This document shows positions 16,601 to 24,136 of a stretch of 25,068 bases of DNA, piece after piece; the stretch's first letter is position 1; each line of letters begins with the position of its first letter. The position numbers were made by a program, and so were the translations under genes. The DNA comes from WS-7 sp036505295. GTDB taxonomy: Bacteria > Eisenbacteria > RBG-16-71-46 > SZUA-252. The stretch lies in NCBI GenBank assembly GCA_036505295.1, contig DASXTQ010000064.1, positions 1 to 25,068 on the forward strand, in the 5' to 3' direction. The notes under the pieces are model-generated. The model was not told the DNA's origin and ran no database searches. It saw only the letters and a program-made list of their open reading frames with translations.

Positions 16601-17652
16601 GCCTGCTTTACGCGGGCGAACGCATCCTCGATTCGAACCGCGCCCGGGACGAGCTTCGCGCGGGCGGTCAACGCCTCCACCGGCTCCCCCGCGATCGTAC
16701 CCGACAAACGGACCGCCGCGTCCCCGGATGTGGGATCACCGGTGAACGAGACCTCCCCCACGAGGGAGCCCTGGGTGACCGGGGCCAGGTCGAGAAGCCG
16801 CATCACCTCGGCCAGGTCCAGCGGGTTGAGCCCGGTTCGCGACGAGACCACGCGCGCGTGGGCGAGGTCCCAGTCGATCGCCGACCGGATTCGTGAGCGA
16901 TCCAGCGCGATGTAGAGCGGGTCGAACCGCATCCGCCCTCGAGAAACGACGGCCACGCCCTCCACCCGGATCGATCCGGGACGCCCGGGCATCCGGCTCA
17001 CGCCCGACACCCGAGCCACTCGGATCGTGGTGTGCTGGGGCTCGAGGAGCGCGACGACGTTCCCGGCGATATTTCCGAATCGCACCCCACCTCGGTCCAG
17101 CGAGATCGTGCCGTCTCGGATGCGGATATCGATCCGCGTCGCGGTCTTGTCGAGGGCGCTGCGCTTGGATCGTCCAAAGCGCGGCACGACGAGGTTCCCG
17201 CGGCGGTCGTGCACCAGAGGGAGTACCGGCGAGTCGATCGTCATCCTCAGGGTTCGGCGGCGCGAGAAGAGCAGCTCAAAAGTGTCGTATTCCGCCGTGA
17301 GCCGGGTTGCGATAAGCCATGGCACAGGCCCGTCCGGAGTCACGACGACCAGCCGGGGATGCTCGAGGACGGCACCGCCGAAAATCGAGCCGTGGATCCC
17401 GGCCGACTCGAGCCTCGTCGAATCGGTCCCGACCGAGTTGCTGATGAAGGCGACGATGCGCCGCGAGAGGGTCGGATCCCCCTTGGCAAAAAGGAGCCCC
17501 ACGATGCCGGCTCCCATGGAGACGAACAGAAGGAGCGCGGCGAAGGCGATCAGGGTCCAAGGCAACCACCTTGGAATTCTGCGGCCCGGTCCCAGGCGCG
17601 ACTCTACCCCGTTCTCCTCGCGACGTTTTCTGGTCCGAATGATCCAGAACAT
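13636..17652 (-). CDS. tamB: TamB-like translocation and assembly module protein (DUF490/AsmA-like)
   Basis: This encodes a very long (1338-residue) protein with a short basic N-terminus and one membrane helix at ~28-55 (WLPWTLIAFAALLLF and onward). A long run of beta-strand-rich sequence follows with no enzymatic motif, as expected of the periplasm-spanning beta-taco groove of TamB/AsmA-like proteins. The C-terminal ~350 residues are the conserved TamB domain, with segments such as LDRIDPDISIEAQTTLAG, SQLKVHLHDDGG, GLLGVGKYVTPELYVKYSRN and a final YNLDLKVRLEY. E. coli TamB is of similar size. Known members carry phospholipids, and possibly help outer-membrane proteins, across the periplasm. 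The gene follows the Omp85 gene with one base between stop and ATG, the usual tamA-tamB pairing. Confidence 0.93.
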   Translation of the reverse strand: MFWIIRTRKRREENGVESRLGPGRRIPRWLPWTLIAFAALLLFVSMGAGIVGLLFAKGDPTLSRRIVAFISNSVGTDSTRLESAGIHGSIFGGAVLEHPRLVVVTPDGPVPWLIATRLTAEYDTFELLFSRRRTLRMTIDSPVLPLVHDRRGNLVVPRFGRSKRSALDKTATRIDIRIRDGTISLDRGGVRFGNIAGNVVALLEPQHTTIRVARVSGVSRMPGRPGSIRVEGVAVVSRGRMRFDPLYIALDRSRIRSAIDWDLAHARVVSSRTGLNPLDLAEVMRLLDLAPVTQGSLVGEVSFTGDPTSGDAAVRLSGTIAGEPVEALTARAKLVPGAVRIEDAFARVKQAEVSGDAVIETRGVLTAEARLKNVDPALLPWWRLPANTPHGLLNGTARVRAIRAKPYPIASIGLDLRQGKLGRLDIDRGVVSARLGQRGDVSVDTAWVDTPGARLLGSGRIAPDTTLAFSFEAVVRDLGAMDSLLKPVAMEAGQAHITGSIRGRSNAPDFQMRGIITSGRLSNGMAFDSLRLTSRGRLGSPPSAVAELAVARLRAGDRPLGDVVSTLTITDKIVIERFRETSGDTTLSLHGDVRFQGKTAVATLDSLTVAVGAREWKSQGPVEASLAGDKLQISHLTLAMDPGRLDIAGSAWLSASRVDARATLQGIDLSHVIGPGESPNAPRGIVEGDLLLAGPLADPELQANLHVARPRLGGVSGDSLTMSLSYAPGALSVSEIKWVAGRGQASLAGSARPRLKFQDWIHALSRGDHSWTSRVDLALAGTAESLDMTTFAPMDTSLRSLRGITTAKVRVTGSAAEPILELEARGSALALHGVEADSAEFSGSYAHRRLTISRLDFTRAGAQSHLEGFVPIDLALYGGRRLLRDQPMAFKLRMANADFGVAALFVPELAASAGKLNVIADVEGTPSRPVIKGSLKLVDGILRVAGRDEVVDGLEVDATFDEHRINVTRIAGREGKRGRLSGSGYWQTAEGRRWGDYEFHLHATEFTATDRETYLFRFSGDFLVRDASNPQGGEVPRITSVAPAMLSRGELTMDLSRSREEPDLPTPLLYDIVIDVPRNLWYRNLDTEVELMNGQLTLRNEGLRDLILGSLDVRGKYYMYSSEFRIVSGTISFTTLDRIDPDISIEAQTTLAGVGNETRVIYQTLSGRASQLKVHLHDDGGHSEAYLWKVITIGQFSSAGEEVSATEGLAPSAGPDATLPVRNYLFRNAERWLADVGFIDTIDLKSGTATGPNPTGNPIGLLGVGKYVTPELYVKYSRNFSGTSEETQSLSAEYRVTRHLLLRGEQIRGKPLSAPLGGTGQNVPQQQYNLDLKVRLEY

Positions 17653-17653
17653 C

Positions 17654-19654
17654 TCAGAATGCCTGCCCCAGGCTGAAGTGGAACGTGCCCCGGCTGGAGC
17701 TCAGGTCGCGCTCGTCGGATCTCGCGCGCTTCAGCTTCCAGCCATAATCAAATCGCACCGGCCCGACCGGCGTGGCGATCCGGATCCCCGCACCTGCCGA
17801 GTAGCGCATGTCGGAGTAACCCGCCCCACCGCCCGCGACGGTGAAGACGCGCCGCAGGGTCACGTCCCGGGGACGCTCCCAGACGTTTCCCGCGTCCATG
17901 AACGCCGCCCCGCCCAGGACCCAGAATAGCGGGAATCGTGCCTCCACCGAGCCGAGCAGAAGAACTTCTCCCCCCCGGATCTCCCCCTTCACGACACCAG
18001 CGGAGTCCGACAGGATCCGAAACCCGATCTCGTTCTCGAAATACCCGCGAACGGAGGAGGCGCCGCCTGTCACGAACCGGTCATCCACCGGGATGTTGCG
18101 CTCGATCTCGGAGAGTGTGTCGCTCGCCGGAACCGCGCGTTCCCCGAAGGGGCGTATGTAGCCCGCCTGGAGCCGCAGAGCCAGGGTAATCCGATGCGGA
18201 ACGGGTATGTAGGTGGTCGCGGCCCCGGAGAACTTGGTGAAGCGGGCGCTACCTTTGAGTACCCCTCCCGCGATGACGGTGTTCCCGATAAGATCGCTTC
18301 CCGCTTTGGGATCGAAGGGATTCACCCGGGTGTCGCGTTCGATGGATAGCCCGACCCGCCGCGTGGAGTAGCTCTTCTCCTCCTCTCCCGGCGCCGGCTT
18401 CAAGCTCGTACTGTCCGAAATTACGTGCCGGTGCTCGAACGCGAGGGTTCCGCGGGTCCATCGCCAGAGGTCGCGCCGGAGCGCAAGCGAAGCGCCGTAG
18501 GCCCGCAAGGGAAAGAGCAGAAGCGCCCGGTCCCCCGTCTGGGTCTGCACGATCTGCTCGGCGTACCCACCGACGGTCGCCTGCGTGCGGCTCCCGAAGA
18601 TCCAGGGTTGAGAAATCGCGGCATCGGCCCGGCGATTTCCAAGCCTGGATTTGGGCTGAGCAGAGTCGGGCGTCGTCACCCGAAAGCCCAGCCTCCCGGA
18701 CGCGACGAAACGGATTCCCTCGTGCCCTATGTTCCGGTGCCCCCACTCGCTCGTGAGCCGGAGCTGGTCCAAGGTTCCGTACCCGAGCCCGACATCGACC
18801 CACGCCATCTTGCGCTCCCGCACCGTGAGGTGAAGGTCCGCCAAACGGGTCGTCGAATCGATGTCCCCCCGCTCGAAGATCACATCGCCGTAGAGTCCCG
18901 TGTCGTAGATTCGCTGTTGGCTTTCCGCGAGCTTCTTCCGGGACAGGATGTCCCCGGAATGGACCGTCAGCTCGCGGGTCACGACCCGGCGCCGGGTGTC
19001 CTTGATCCCCTCAACGCCCACCTGCCCCATTCGCACGATGGGGCCGGGCACAATCCGGTACACCACCAGCGCGCGCACGCTGTCCACCTCCAGGGAGTCT
19101 CGCACCTGCACAGCCGCGTACCCGAGGTCCGCGTAGTGGTCCTCGATCGCCTGGCGATCCGCTTCGACCAACGTGATGTCGAGGGGGTCCGACGGCTCCA
19201 GCTTCAGGACGCGCTGTACTTCGGCCTCGGAAAGAGGAGACGTTCCTTCCACCCGCACTCCGGCCAGCCTCGTCAGCGGTCCCTCCGTGAGGAAGAAGTG
19301 GACGTCCACCTTCGCGGAGGTCCCCGGAACGGGGATGGCCGGCGCGCTGTCGACCTGGGCGGCCAGGAAACCATGGCGGCGGTAATAGGACTGCAACGTC
19401 ACGCGATCGAAGCGAACGAAGTCGGACCGATAGGGCGGATGCCGCCAGGGCTTGAACCATGAAGAGCCCCGGGTCCTCAAGAAACCCCGGAGCTTCCGGT
19501 CCGAGAACGCCTTGTTTCCGTGAATCTCGACCCGTCGTACCTGGCGCGGCGTCTCGAACTCCGAGATCTTCTGCGCGGAGGATGGTGTGCCGGAAAACGA
19601 GGAGGCGAGCAACAGCGCGACCAGGAGGAGTCTCGCGTAGACCGCGCCGCGCAT
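17654..19654 (-). CDS. Omp85 family outer-membrane assembly protein, three POTRA domains (TamA/BamA-like)
   Basis: This encodes about 666 residues from the ATG at 19654. A TTG at 19675 would add seven residues, and neither start has a good Shine-Dalgarno. A signal peptide (MRGAVYARLLLVALLLASSF, then cleavage around SSAQK) precedes about three POTRA domains. They begin near RRVEIHGNKAFSD, RLAGVRVEGTSPLSEAEV and MGQVGVEGIKDTRRRVV. The remaining ~380 residues form the beta-barrel, with the L6-loop VRGY motif in FVTGGASSVRGY and a terminal beta-strand ending FHFSLGQAF with C-terminal Phe. The tamB-like gene follows at once, which favours TamA. The rseP gene just before it is where bamA sits in many genomes. 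Three POTRAs argue for TamA, but BamA function cannot be excluded. Confidence 0.9.
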   Translation of the reverse strand: MRGAVYARLLLVALLLASSFSGTPSSAQKISEFETPRQVRRVEIHGNKAFSDRKLRGFLRTRGSSWFKPWRHPPYRSDFVRFDRVTLQSYYRRHGFLAAQVDSAPAIPVPGTSAKVDVHFFLTEGPLTRLAGVRVEGTSPLSEAEVQRVLKLEPSDPLDITLVEADRQAIEDHYADLGYAAVQVRDSLEVDSVRALVVYRIVPGPIVRMGQVGVEGIKDTRRRVVTRELTVHSGDILSRKKLAESQQRIYDTGLYGDVIFERGDIDSTTRLADLHLTVRERKMAWVDVGLGYGTLDQLRLTSEWGHRNIGHEGIRFVASGRLGFRVTTPDSAQPKSRLGNRRADAAISQPWIFGSRTQATVGGYAEQIVQTQTGDRALLLFPLRAYGASLALRRDLWRWTRGTLAFEHRHVISDSTSLKPAPGEEEKSYSTRRVGLSIERDTRVNPFDPKAGSDLIGNTVIAGGVLKGSARFTKFSGAATTYIPVPHRITLALRLQAGYIRPFGERAVPASDTLSEIERNIPVDDRFVTGGASSVRGYFENEIGFRILSDSAGVVKGEIRGGEVLLLGSVEARFPLFWVLGGAAFMDAGNVWERPRDVTLRRVFTVAGGGAGYSDMRYSAGAGIRIATPVGPVRFDYGWKLKRARSDERDLSSSRGTFHFSLGQAF

Positions 19655-19685
19655 CGGGGTGTCGCGCCGCGTCAATCCGGCGGAA

Positions 19686-21065
19686 TCAACGCCCGTCCGG
19701 GGAAGGAACCGTGTCGGCAGGCGCGTTGTGATTCAGCCGGCGGTTGATTTCTGCTTCGGCGCGCCTTCGCTGTGAGACCCGGGTGAGGTCGTTGGCGAAG
19801 GAAAAGATGACGAGACCTCCCAACACGGCGAGGCCGATGCGCTGAAACGCCGCCTGGGTCTTGATCGAAAGGGGCTTCCTGCGTATGCCCTCGAGCAGCG
19901 CGAACAGCACGTGGCCGCCGTCCAGGATCGGAATCGGAAGCAGGTTCATGGCCATCAGGGCCACGCTGATGAAGGAGGCGAAGGAGAGAAACTGATCCCA
20001 TCCGCCCCTCGCCTGGTCTCGTGCGACCTGCGCGATCGCAATCGGTCCCGCGACGCTCGAGCTCAAACGTATCGGATTGGTTACAAAGCTCCAGAGTCCG
20101 CTGTAGATTTGTCCGGCCGCGTAGAGCGTCTGCCTCACCCCGAGCCACGCCGCCTGCGGCAGCGGGAACCGCTCCACGACCGTAATCGTCTCCGGCAGCG
20201 AAATGCCGATCACGCTCTCTGGCGTTGTCTTCACCGTGACCAGGAACACCTGCGACCCCCGGCGGACTCTGAGCTCAAGGGGTGTGTCCGGGCTGCGCCG
20301 GATCCGCGCGCTGAGCTCGGACCAGTTCCCGACGCGCTCCCCGTTGACGCTCACAATCTCATCACCTTCGCGAAGCCCCGCTTGGTACGCCGGCAAGCCG
20401 ACGAATACCCTTCCGATGACGGTCCCCGTATTCCAGTCCAGCTCCCGGGCCAACCGCGCCGCGTCGCGGCGCGGCACGCGAAGAGGCACCTCGGTCCCGT
20501 GTCGCGAGACCGTGAGGGGTACGTATTCCGGCCCCTTGGCTCCGACGACCTGATCGATCGCCGCGGCGAGCTTCCTCATGGTCCCGGCGGGCCGCCCGTC
20601 CAGCGTGGCGATCCGATCCCACTCGCGGACGCCGATGCTCTCGACGATCGAGTGGGGGCTCACGCGTCCGACCACCGACGGGAAGTCCGGTGTCTTAACC
20701 CCGATCACGTAGACGGCGACGTTGATCAGGAAGGCGAAGATCAGGTTCGCGATGGGCCCGGCGGCGGTGATCAGCGCGCGCACCCACCAGGGCTTCGAGA
20801 GAAACTCGTGGGGTTGTCCCTGCCGATCCTGGGAATCGGGGCTGTCGCCGGCCATCCGCACGAATCCGCCGAGAGGCAGAACCGAAATGCGGTAATCCGT
20901 TCCCCCTCTCCGGAACCCGAAGAGGCGCGGCCCCATGCCGATGGAGAAGGAGAGGACCTGAACGCCGAGCCACTTGGCGACGAGAAAATGCCCGAGCTCG
21001 TGCACGAACACCAGCACGCCGAGGACCAAGGCGCCGTACAGAGCGATCGTCCAAAAATCATGCAT
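19686..21065 (-). CDS. rseP: RIP metalloprotease RseP (site-2 protease)
   Basis: This encodes a 459-residue inner-membrane zinc protease. The zinc motif HELGH (His22-His26) lies in the first membrane helix, and the second catalytic motif NLLPIPILDGGH (Asp382) lies near the C-terminus. Other family segments are GMGPRLFGF, the YRISVLPLGGFVRMAG hairpin and the ITAAGPIANLIFAFLIN helix. Two PDZ domains follow: a degenerate one at ~131-200 and a clear one at ~219-280 (GLPAYQAGLREGDEIVSVNGERV). In proteobacteria RseP cleaves anti-sigma factors such as RseA and clears signal peptides. The substrate here is unknown, and no anti-sigma or sigma gene is in the window. The Omp85 gene follows, so protease and outer-membrane assembly may share expression. 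Confidence 0.97.
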   Translation of the reverse strand: MHDFWTIALYGALVLGVLVFVHELGHFLVAKWLGVQVLSFSIGMGPRLFGFRRGGTDYRISVLPLGGFVRMAGDSPDSQDRQGQPHEFLSKPWWVRALITAAGPIANLIFAFLINVAVYVIGVKTPDFPSVVGRVSPHSIVESIGVREWDRIATLDGRPAGTMRKLAAAIDQVVGAKGPEYVPLTVSRHGTEVPLRVPRRDAARLARELDWNTGTVIGRVFVGLPAYQAGLREGDEIVSVNGERVGNWSELSARIRRSPDTPLELRVRRGSQVFLVTVKTTPESVIGISLPETITVVERFPLPQAAWLGVRQTLYAAGQIYSGLWSFVTNPIRLSSSVAGPIAIAQVARDQARGGWDQFLSFASFISVALMAMNLLPIPILDGGHVLFALLEGIRRKPLSIKTQAAFQRIGLAVLGGLVIFSFANDLTRVSQRRRAEAEINRRLNHNAPADTVPSPDGR

Positions 21066-21135
21066 CGTGGGGGATACCTTTCAGGTGGCTCAAGCCCCCT
21101 TCGGGGGGTGGATTCGTGACTCTAACAGGTTGAAT
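21066..21135 (-). other. Gap between the glycosyltransferase block and rseP, with a GC hairpin
   Basis: This is the longest gap that sets apart two gene blocks. On the minus strand it starts A/T-rich just after the TAA of the GT4 gene, then has a C5/G5 stem with a four-base loop (about 21095-21108), then reaches the rseP ATG. On the opposite strand the loop reads TTCG. No T-run follows the stem, so a classical intrinsic terminator is not shown. It could be a weak or factor-assisted terminator for the glycosyltransferase genes or a leader hairpin of rseP. I see no convincing -10/-35 pair. Confidence 0.35.
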
Positions 21136-22245
21136 TTACACGGTCAACCGACCCCGGGCCGCGAGCGCCGAGCGATAGACTTCACAGGTAAGCTGGGCGG
21201 TTCGATCGGCGCTGAACCGCTCCGCACGCTCCCGGCCCAGGGCTCCCATCGAGGCCCTCAGGTCGGCGCGGGAAGCTACACGCACCATGGCGTCCGAAAG
21301 CGCCGCGGGGTCTGAAGGAGGCACCAGAATCCCAGTCCGCGCTTCCTCTACGATTTCCGGTACACCCCCTGTCCGCGTCGCCACCACCGGCAGCCCCGCC
21401 GCCATGGCTTCCAAGATTGACGTTCCAAGCCCTTCCGAGAGCGACGGGAGACAGAAGAAATCGGCCGCGCGAAGCAGCTCGAACACATCGGTCCGAAAGC
21501 CGAGGAACTTCACAGATTCCTCGAGCCCCAACGCGCGTTGCTCGCCGCGCAGCTCCTCTTCCAGCGGACCTTCCCCCGCGATCCAAACCCTGAGCGACGG
21601 CACCCGCCGAATCGAGAGCGCCGTCGCGTGGAGCAGGTCGTTCTGACCCTTCCGGGGCGCCATCGCTGAGACATTGAGGGCGACGACGTCCTGGTCACCC
21701 GCGCCGAGGCGTCTACGGGCCGAGGAGCGATCGAAGGGTCCTGAGAGCGACGCCAGGTCGATTCCGCTCGGCACGATCCGGATCAGGCCGGGGTCTACCC
21801 CGCTCCGGACCAGCGCATCCTGCACGGCCTGCGAGATCGCCGCGATTCGCTCGATCGGAAGCGCGTAGAGAAGTCGGCTCCCGAGCGAGCGGCGCACCGG
21901 AAACTGGACCCGGCGCGAGAGCACGCGGGCCGGTCCGGGCGCGATGAGGGCGGCCATCGCGCCGATTGCGTGGGCGCGCGCCGCGTGCCAGTGCACGATG
22001 TCCGGCCGTTCCTCGCGCATGAGTCGAGCGAGCGCGAACACCGAGGGCAGGTCCCACGACCCTCGCATGGGCAGCGGGTGCACCGTGAATCCTTCCTTCG
22101 ATGCCCTCTCGGTGAGCGCACTTCCGACGGGCGCCACGAGGTGAGGCTCGTCCCCGCGGGATCGCTGCCGGCGCATGAGGAGGAGCACCTGCTGTTGTCC
22201 CCCTCGCCACGGCCGTTCGGAATCGACGTGGAGGATCCGGATCAC
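21136..22245 (-). CDS. GT4 family glycosyltransferase
   Basis: This encodes a 369-residue protein with the two-domain GT-B architecture. The N-terminus MIRILHVDSERPWRGGQQQV has the Gly-rich loop of GT4 enzymes, followed by DIVHWHAARAHAIG. The C-terminal half holds the donor site: NVSAMAPRKGQNDLLHA, IAGEGPLEEELR and the canonical E-x7-E in SEGLGTSILEAMAAGLPVV followed by TRTGGVPEIV. It likely transfers a nucleotide-activated sugar to an LPS core, O-antigen or other surface glycan. Donor and acceptor cannot be read from the sequence. The GTG start overlaps the preceding glycosyltransferase stop (GTGA) and lacks a Shine-Dalgarno, so it is probably translationally coupled. Confidence 0.93.
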   Translation of the reverse strand: MIRILHVDSERPWRGGQQQVLLLMRRQRSRGDEPHLVAPVGSALTERASKEGFTVHPLPMRGSWDLPSVFALARLMREERPDIVHWHAARAHAIGAMAALIAPGPARVLSRRVQFPVRRSLGSRLLYALPIERIAAISQAVQDALVRSGVDPGLIRIVPSGIDLASLSGPFDRSSARRRLGAGDQDVVALNVSAMAPRKGQNDLLHATALSIRRVPSLRVWIAGEGPLEEELRGEQRALGLEESVKFLGFRTDVFELLRAADFFCLPSLSEGLGTSILEAMAAGLPVVATRTGGVPEIVEEARTGILVPPSDPAALSDAMVRVASRADLRASMGALGRERAERFSADRTAQLTCEVYRSALAARGRLTV

Positions 22246-23354
22246 CGGCGCGCGCCCGGCGCGGTGGCTTCGCGCGAGCGTTGGATCGCCTCGACGAGAA
22301 GATCCCCGATCCGAGAGGGCGAGGCCTGCGCGCGCGCTGCGGCGCGGCCCGCCGCCCCCATGATTTCACGGCGCTCGCGATTCCCCGCGAGCGACTCGAT
22401 CGCACCCGCGAGCGCCGCACCATCGCCGGCGGGCACGAGCAAGACGTGCTCTTCGTCGCGGAAAAACTCCGCCATGGCGGCGGAGCGGCGCGTGATGGTC
22501 GGCACGCCGAGCGCCATCGACTGAAAGACCTTGTGCGGCACAACGCGAGCCGATTTGGCGCTCGTGCCAAAGATGCCGAGGCTGACATCGGCGCGCGCGA
22601 GGCGCGTGAGGGCCTCCTCGTACGGCATCCGAGGGATCAAGTGCACGCTCCGGAGCCCGCGGGCGGCGATATCGCGCTCGATCCGGGGCATCAGCATGCC
22701 GCCTCCAATGAGCGTGAAGCTCGCGAGCCGCGTGCCGTGGCGCGCCTCCAGCTCCGTGGCGGCGTCGATGACCGCCGGAAGCCCGTGGAGCGGCAGGTAG
22801 CCTCCCAAATACACCACATCGAGCGGCCCGCCCTTGGGAACGGGCGCTCTCCTGCCTCCCAGCTCGAAGGCGAAATGATCGGCTCCGACCGGGACCCGAC
22901 TCAGCTTCCTCCGCGTGACCCCGAACTCGCTCGAATAAAAGTCGCCGTGCTCCCACGTATCGCAGAGCACCATGTCGGGTAGCGAAAGCGACAGACGATC
23001 GCTCGCGCGGACCCGGCTTGCGCTCACGGTTCCCCTCTTCAGCCTTCCCAAGTCACCGACCTGGGTGTCCCACCTCGAGACGAGCGGATCGAAGAGGACG
23101 GGGGTATCCACGATGCGTCCCATGAGCTGCGCGAATGGAACGTCGCGATGCCCGAAGGAAGGCACGAGGATCGCGTCGAGCTTCCGGGCCCCGCGAATCC
23201 ATGAAAGCGCGAGCCTCATCTCCCGGAGCCCGATGGGAGAATGCTGGGGCGCGTGGACCGAAAGGACTTCGGCTCCACGGCTCTCGAGCCCTTCGCGAAG
23301 GACGCGCGTGCGCGGGTAGGAGGGGTCGTACGCTCCGAAGAACGCAACCCTCAT
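22242..23354 (-). CDS. GT4-like glycosyltransferase with altered donor-site glutamate
   Basis: This encodes 370 residues from the ATG at 23354, which overlaps the GT2 stop (ATGA) and has GAGG four bases upstream. The open frame extends further upstream over the GT2 gene, but that part is shadow. The N-terminus MRVAFFGAYDPSYPRTRVLREGLESRG is typical of GT-B acceptor domains. The C-terminal domain shows LDVVYLGGYLPLHGL, FTLIGGGMLMPRIE and PHKVFQSMALGVPTITRRS. In most GT4 enzymes the last segment reads ...(L/F)EAMA.G.P, with the second Glu of E-x7-E; here that Glu is Gln. Its role in surface glycan assembly is inferred from neighbours and the sugar is unknown. Confidence 0.87.
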   Translation of the reverse strand: MRVAFFGAYDPSYPRTRVLREGLESRGAEVLSVHAPQHSPIGLREMRLALSWIRGARKLDAILVPSFGHRDVPFAQLMGRIVDTPVLFDPLVSRWDTQVGDLGRLKRGTVSASRVRASDRLSLSLPDMVLCDTWEHGDFYSSEFGVTRRKLSRVPVGADHFAFELGGRRAPVPKGGPLDVVYLGGYLPLHGLPAVIDAATELEARHGTRLASFTLIGGGMLMPRIERDIAARGLRSVHLIPRMPYEEALTRLARADVSLGIFGTSAKSARVVPHKVFQSMALGVPTITRRSAAMAEFFRDEEHVLLVPAGDGAALAGAIESLAGNRERREIMGAAGRAAARAQASPSRIGDLLVEAIQRSREATAPGARR

Positions 23355-24136
23355 CGTTCCTCGTCCCGGATCTCCGCTTCCCATCGACGCGCGTACTTCG
23401 TGAACACGGAGAACGCGGCCAGCCAGCAAAGCACCACTCCGCGCCGCCCTTCGCGGAATCCCCCCTCGAGCGCGTACATGCGCAGGAAGCGCAACCAGGG
23501 GCGAACGAGGAGCCGGCTCCCCGAGGCGCGGACGCCGCGGCGGCGCAGGTCTTCCGCGGACCAGCGGGAATAGCGGTTCCATTTCTCAAAGTACTGGTCC
23601 AGATCGCGATAGGGCTCGTGGACGAGCCTTTCGCGAAGAAAGCCCTCACGGCCGCGAAGCGCGATCTCTTCGTGAACCATGGCCGGCCGGTACTCACCCC
23701 GGGTCCGATCGAACAGCCGAAGCACTTTGTCGCGCTGCCAGCCGGCGGACCGGATCGGCCTCCCATAGAACTGGTTCTCCCGGTAGATCCAATAGCCGTC
23801 CTTCCGCCCGGCATCGGCGAGCACGGATTCGATCTCCCTCCGGAGCGGCGGTAGGACACGCTCATCGGCGTCCAAGATCAACGTCCACGAGTGCCTGAGC
23901 TGGGGCAACGCCCAATTCTTCTGAGCGGCCGGATTCTCATATTCATGGTCGAGCACACGGTCCGCGATCGAGCGCGCGATCGGCAACGTCCCGTCGGTGC
24001 TCCCGGAGTCCACCACCACGACCTCCTCGGCCCAGCGAACCGACTCGAGGCACGCACGGATCGTCCTCTCTTCATTCTTCGTCGTCACCAGCACGCTCAG
24101 GGGCTCGCGCGGGGGCCCAGCTTCCCTGCCGCTCAA
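23351..24136 (-). CDS. WaaE/KdtX-like GT2 family glycosyltransferase
   Basis: This encodes about 261 residues. I choose a TTG start at 24136: it overlaps the heptosyltransferase stop (TTGA), has GGGAG about six bases upstream, and leaves only a short leader before the domain begins at LSVLVTTKNEERTI. A GTG at 24094 is a second option. The GT-A fold shows VVVVDSGSTDGT, the NPAAQKNWAL segment and the metal-binding Asp-x-Asp in LILDADERV. The later QRDKVLRLF and MVHEEI motifs are typical of the LPS core beta-1,4-glucosyltransferase (WaaE) family. C-terminal helices contain a hydrophobic, amphipathic region that may bind the membrane. It lies between the heptosyltransferase and a GT4-like gene, fitting LPS core assembly. 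The exact sugar is unknown. Confidence 0.9.
   Translation of the reverse strand: MSGREAGPPREPLSVLVTTKNEERTIRACLESVRWAEEVVVVDSGSTDGTLPIARSIADRVLDHEYENPAAQKNWALPQLRHSWTLILDADERVLPPLRREIESVLADAGRKDGYWIYRENQFYGRPIRSAGWQRDKVLRLFDRTRGEYRPAMVHEEIALRGREGFLRERLVHEPYRDLDQYFEKWNRYSRWSAEDLRRRGVRASGSRLLVRPWLRFLRMYALEGGFREGRRGVVLCWLAAFSVFTKYARRWEAEIRDEER

Noticed and set aside
21092..21110. Classical intrinsic terminator between the GT4 gene and rseP
   Set aside because: The stem is clear but no T-run follows on the minus strand, so it is reported only as a hairpin.
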